Assembly (NCBI GenBank): GCA_001770285.1 | Contig: MEQQ01000065.1 | Span: forward strand, 14,369 to 58,156 | Source of the DNA: Betaproteobacteria bacterium RBG_16_66_20 | Lineage (GTDB): Bacteria; Pseudomonadota; Gammaproteobacteria; Burkholderiales; SG8-39 | Direction: 5' to 3' | DNA: 43,788 bases | Shown: piece by piece, positions 42,661 through 43,788 of the stretch | How the letters are laid out: each line of letters opens with the position of its first letter | How positions within the stretch are numbered: position 1 is the stretch's first letter | Notes under the pieces: generated by a model | Database searches by the model: none | What the model was told of the DNA's origin: nothing | What the model saw: the letters and a program-made list of their open reading frames with translations, nothing else | Program-made: the position numbers and the translations under genes

Positions 42661-43788
42661 CGCCGGATAGCGCGCGACGGTACAGCTCGAGGTATTCGCG
42701 CGCCGCGCGCCGCCAGCCGGCCTCGCGCGCCATTCCGGCGCGTTGAATCGCGCGCCAGGCAACCGGATCGCGCGCCGCCGCGAGCGCGCGCCGCAGCGCA
42801 CCGAGGAGCGCCCGCGGGCTCGATTCATCGAACACGAACCCGGTGGCGGTGCCGGCACGCTGATTCTCCGCCACCGCGTCCACCACCGAGTCGGCGAGGC
42901 CGCCGGTGCGGCGTACGACTGGCGGCGTACCGTAACGCATGCTGTACAGCTGGTTGAGGCCGCAAGGTTCGAAGCGCGAGGGCATCAGAAAGACGTCCGC
43001 GCCAGCTTCGATCCGGTGCGCGAGCGGTTCGGAAAAACCGATGCGCACGGCGATCGCCCGGGAATGGCGCTGCGCCAGTTCAAGCAGCGCATTTTCGATC
43101 GCGCGCTCGCCGCTGCCGAGTACGGCGATCTGCGCGCCGGCGCGCACGATCTCGGCGGCGATCCCGATCACCAGATCGGCGCCCTTTTGCGCTACCAGAC
43201 GGCTGACCATACCGAGCAGTGGCGCATCGCCATCCTGCGGCAGGCCGAGTTCGAGCTGCAGCGCCGACTTGTTGGGGCGTTTCGCCTCGAGGCTTGCGGC
43301 ATCGTAGCGCGAGACGAGATGCGGATCGCGCGCCGGGTTCCAGGTATCGGTATCGATGCCGTTCAAAATCCCGGCGAGGTCGTGCGCGCGACGCCGCAGA
43401 AGCCCGTCGAGGCCGAAACCGAGATCCGGGCGCAGAATCTCGCGCGCGTAGCTCGGGCTCACGGTGCTGAGCTTGGTTGCATAGTGCAACCCGGCCTTGA
43501 GGAACGACAGCTTGCCGTGGTACTCGAGCCCTTCGGCGGCGAACGACCCGGGCGGCAGCGCGAGTTCCTCGAGCGCGCGCCGCGGAAAGATTCCCTGGTA
43601 CGCAAGATTGTGCACCGTCATGACTGTCGCGGCGCGCTGGCCGCGCGCATGCGCGAGATAGGCCGGGGCGAGCCCGCACGGCCAGTCATTGCAGTGCACG
43701 ATGTCCGGGCGCCAGGCCAGCGGACTCGCCGCGCTGCCGAGCAGCGCGGCAACGCGGGACAGCAACCCGAAGCGCAGATGATTGTCGG
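42623..43788 (-). CDS. glgA: Glycogen synthase, N-terminus truncated by window edge
   Basis: PDIVHCNDWPCGLAPAYL, TVMTVHNLAYQGIFP, GILNGIDTDTWNPARD, GMVSRLVAQKGADLV, MPSRFEPCGLNQLYSMRYGTPPVVRRTGGLADSV. Confidence 0.93.
   Translation of the reverse strand, partial: DNHLRFGLLSRVAALLGSAASPLAWRPDIVHCNDWPCGLAPAYLAHARGQRAATVMTVHNLAYQGIFPRRALEELALPPGSFAAEGLEYHGKLSFLKAGLHYATKLSTVSPSYAREILRPDLGFGLDGLLRRRAHDLAGILNGIDTDTWNPARDPHLVSRYDAASLEAKRPNKSALQLELGLPQDGDAPLLGMVSRLVAQKGADLVIGIAAEIVRAGAQIAVLGSGERAIENALLELAQRHSRAIAVRIGFSEPLAHRIEAGADVFLMPSRFEPCGLNQLYSMRYGTPPVVRRTGGLADSVVDAVAENQRAGTATGFVFDESSPRALLGALRRALAAARDPVAWRAIQRAGMAREAGWRRAAREYLELYRRALSGEKSPSPLRGGGP
42628..42660 (+). terminator. Rho-independent terminator-like hairpin with T6 tract
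   Basis: GCCCG...CCC-TCAA-GGG...CGGGC followed by TTTTTT (42655-42660). Confidence 0.6.

Noticed and set aside
1-43788. CRISPR arrays, rRNA, tRNA, integrases or IS transposases
   Set aside because: No regularly spaced repeats, RNA gene sequences or transposase/integrase motifs were recognised by reading; a dedicated tRNAscan/CRISPR/IS search would be needed to exclude them fully.

Overview
High-GC bacterial chromosomal window; the abundance of orphan TctC/Bug binding proteins and the gene styles suggest a Burkholderiales/betaproteobacterium-like organism (inference, no search run). About 40 credible genes, mostly catabolic. Main blocks: (i) orphan TctC protein translationally coupled to an ACMSD-like amidohydrolase, then LVIVD-repeat protein + CobW GTPase; (ii) an apparently complete corrinoid-dependent methyl-transfer operon on the minus strand (~5.1-12.64 kb): GntR/FCD regulator, fused MetV-MetF-type methylene-THF reductase, B12 corrinoid protein, UroD-type methyltransferase, MetH-activation-like protein, RACE-type Fe-S/ASKHA activase, DHPS-like methyl-THF methyltransferase, with a TGTATACA operator on the -10 element; (iii) a divergent aryl-CoA type catabolic cluster (CoA ligase / crotonase-SDR-crotonase-acyl-CoA dehydrogenase-TetR) with paired TGAATGATCATTCA-type operators, followed by a TRAP transporter; (iv) bacteriohemerythrin, an internally deleted VOC protein, a TauE/SafE permease and a CoxMSL-type molybdenum hydroxylase operon with a cupin gene; (v) a PilZ + PAS-GGDEF-EAL c-di-GMP pair; (vi) TctC + two Gfo/Idh/MocA genes divergent from an amidohydrolase; (vii) an RHH/80-aa TA-like pair between an intact amidohydrolase and a frameshifted amidohydrolase remnant, bracketed by inverted REP-like hairpins; (viii) an HsaA-like flavin monooxygenase + VOC pair; (ix) a probable FNR/Anr-type hypoxia locus (PRTase, alpha/beta hydrolase, PncB/PncA, small proteins, GlgA) with four TTGA-N6-TCAA-like boxes and a candidate FNR-driven sRNA. 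No rRNA, tRNA, CRISPR array or IS element was recognised. All family assignments are by motif recognition from the supplied translations, without database searches.
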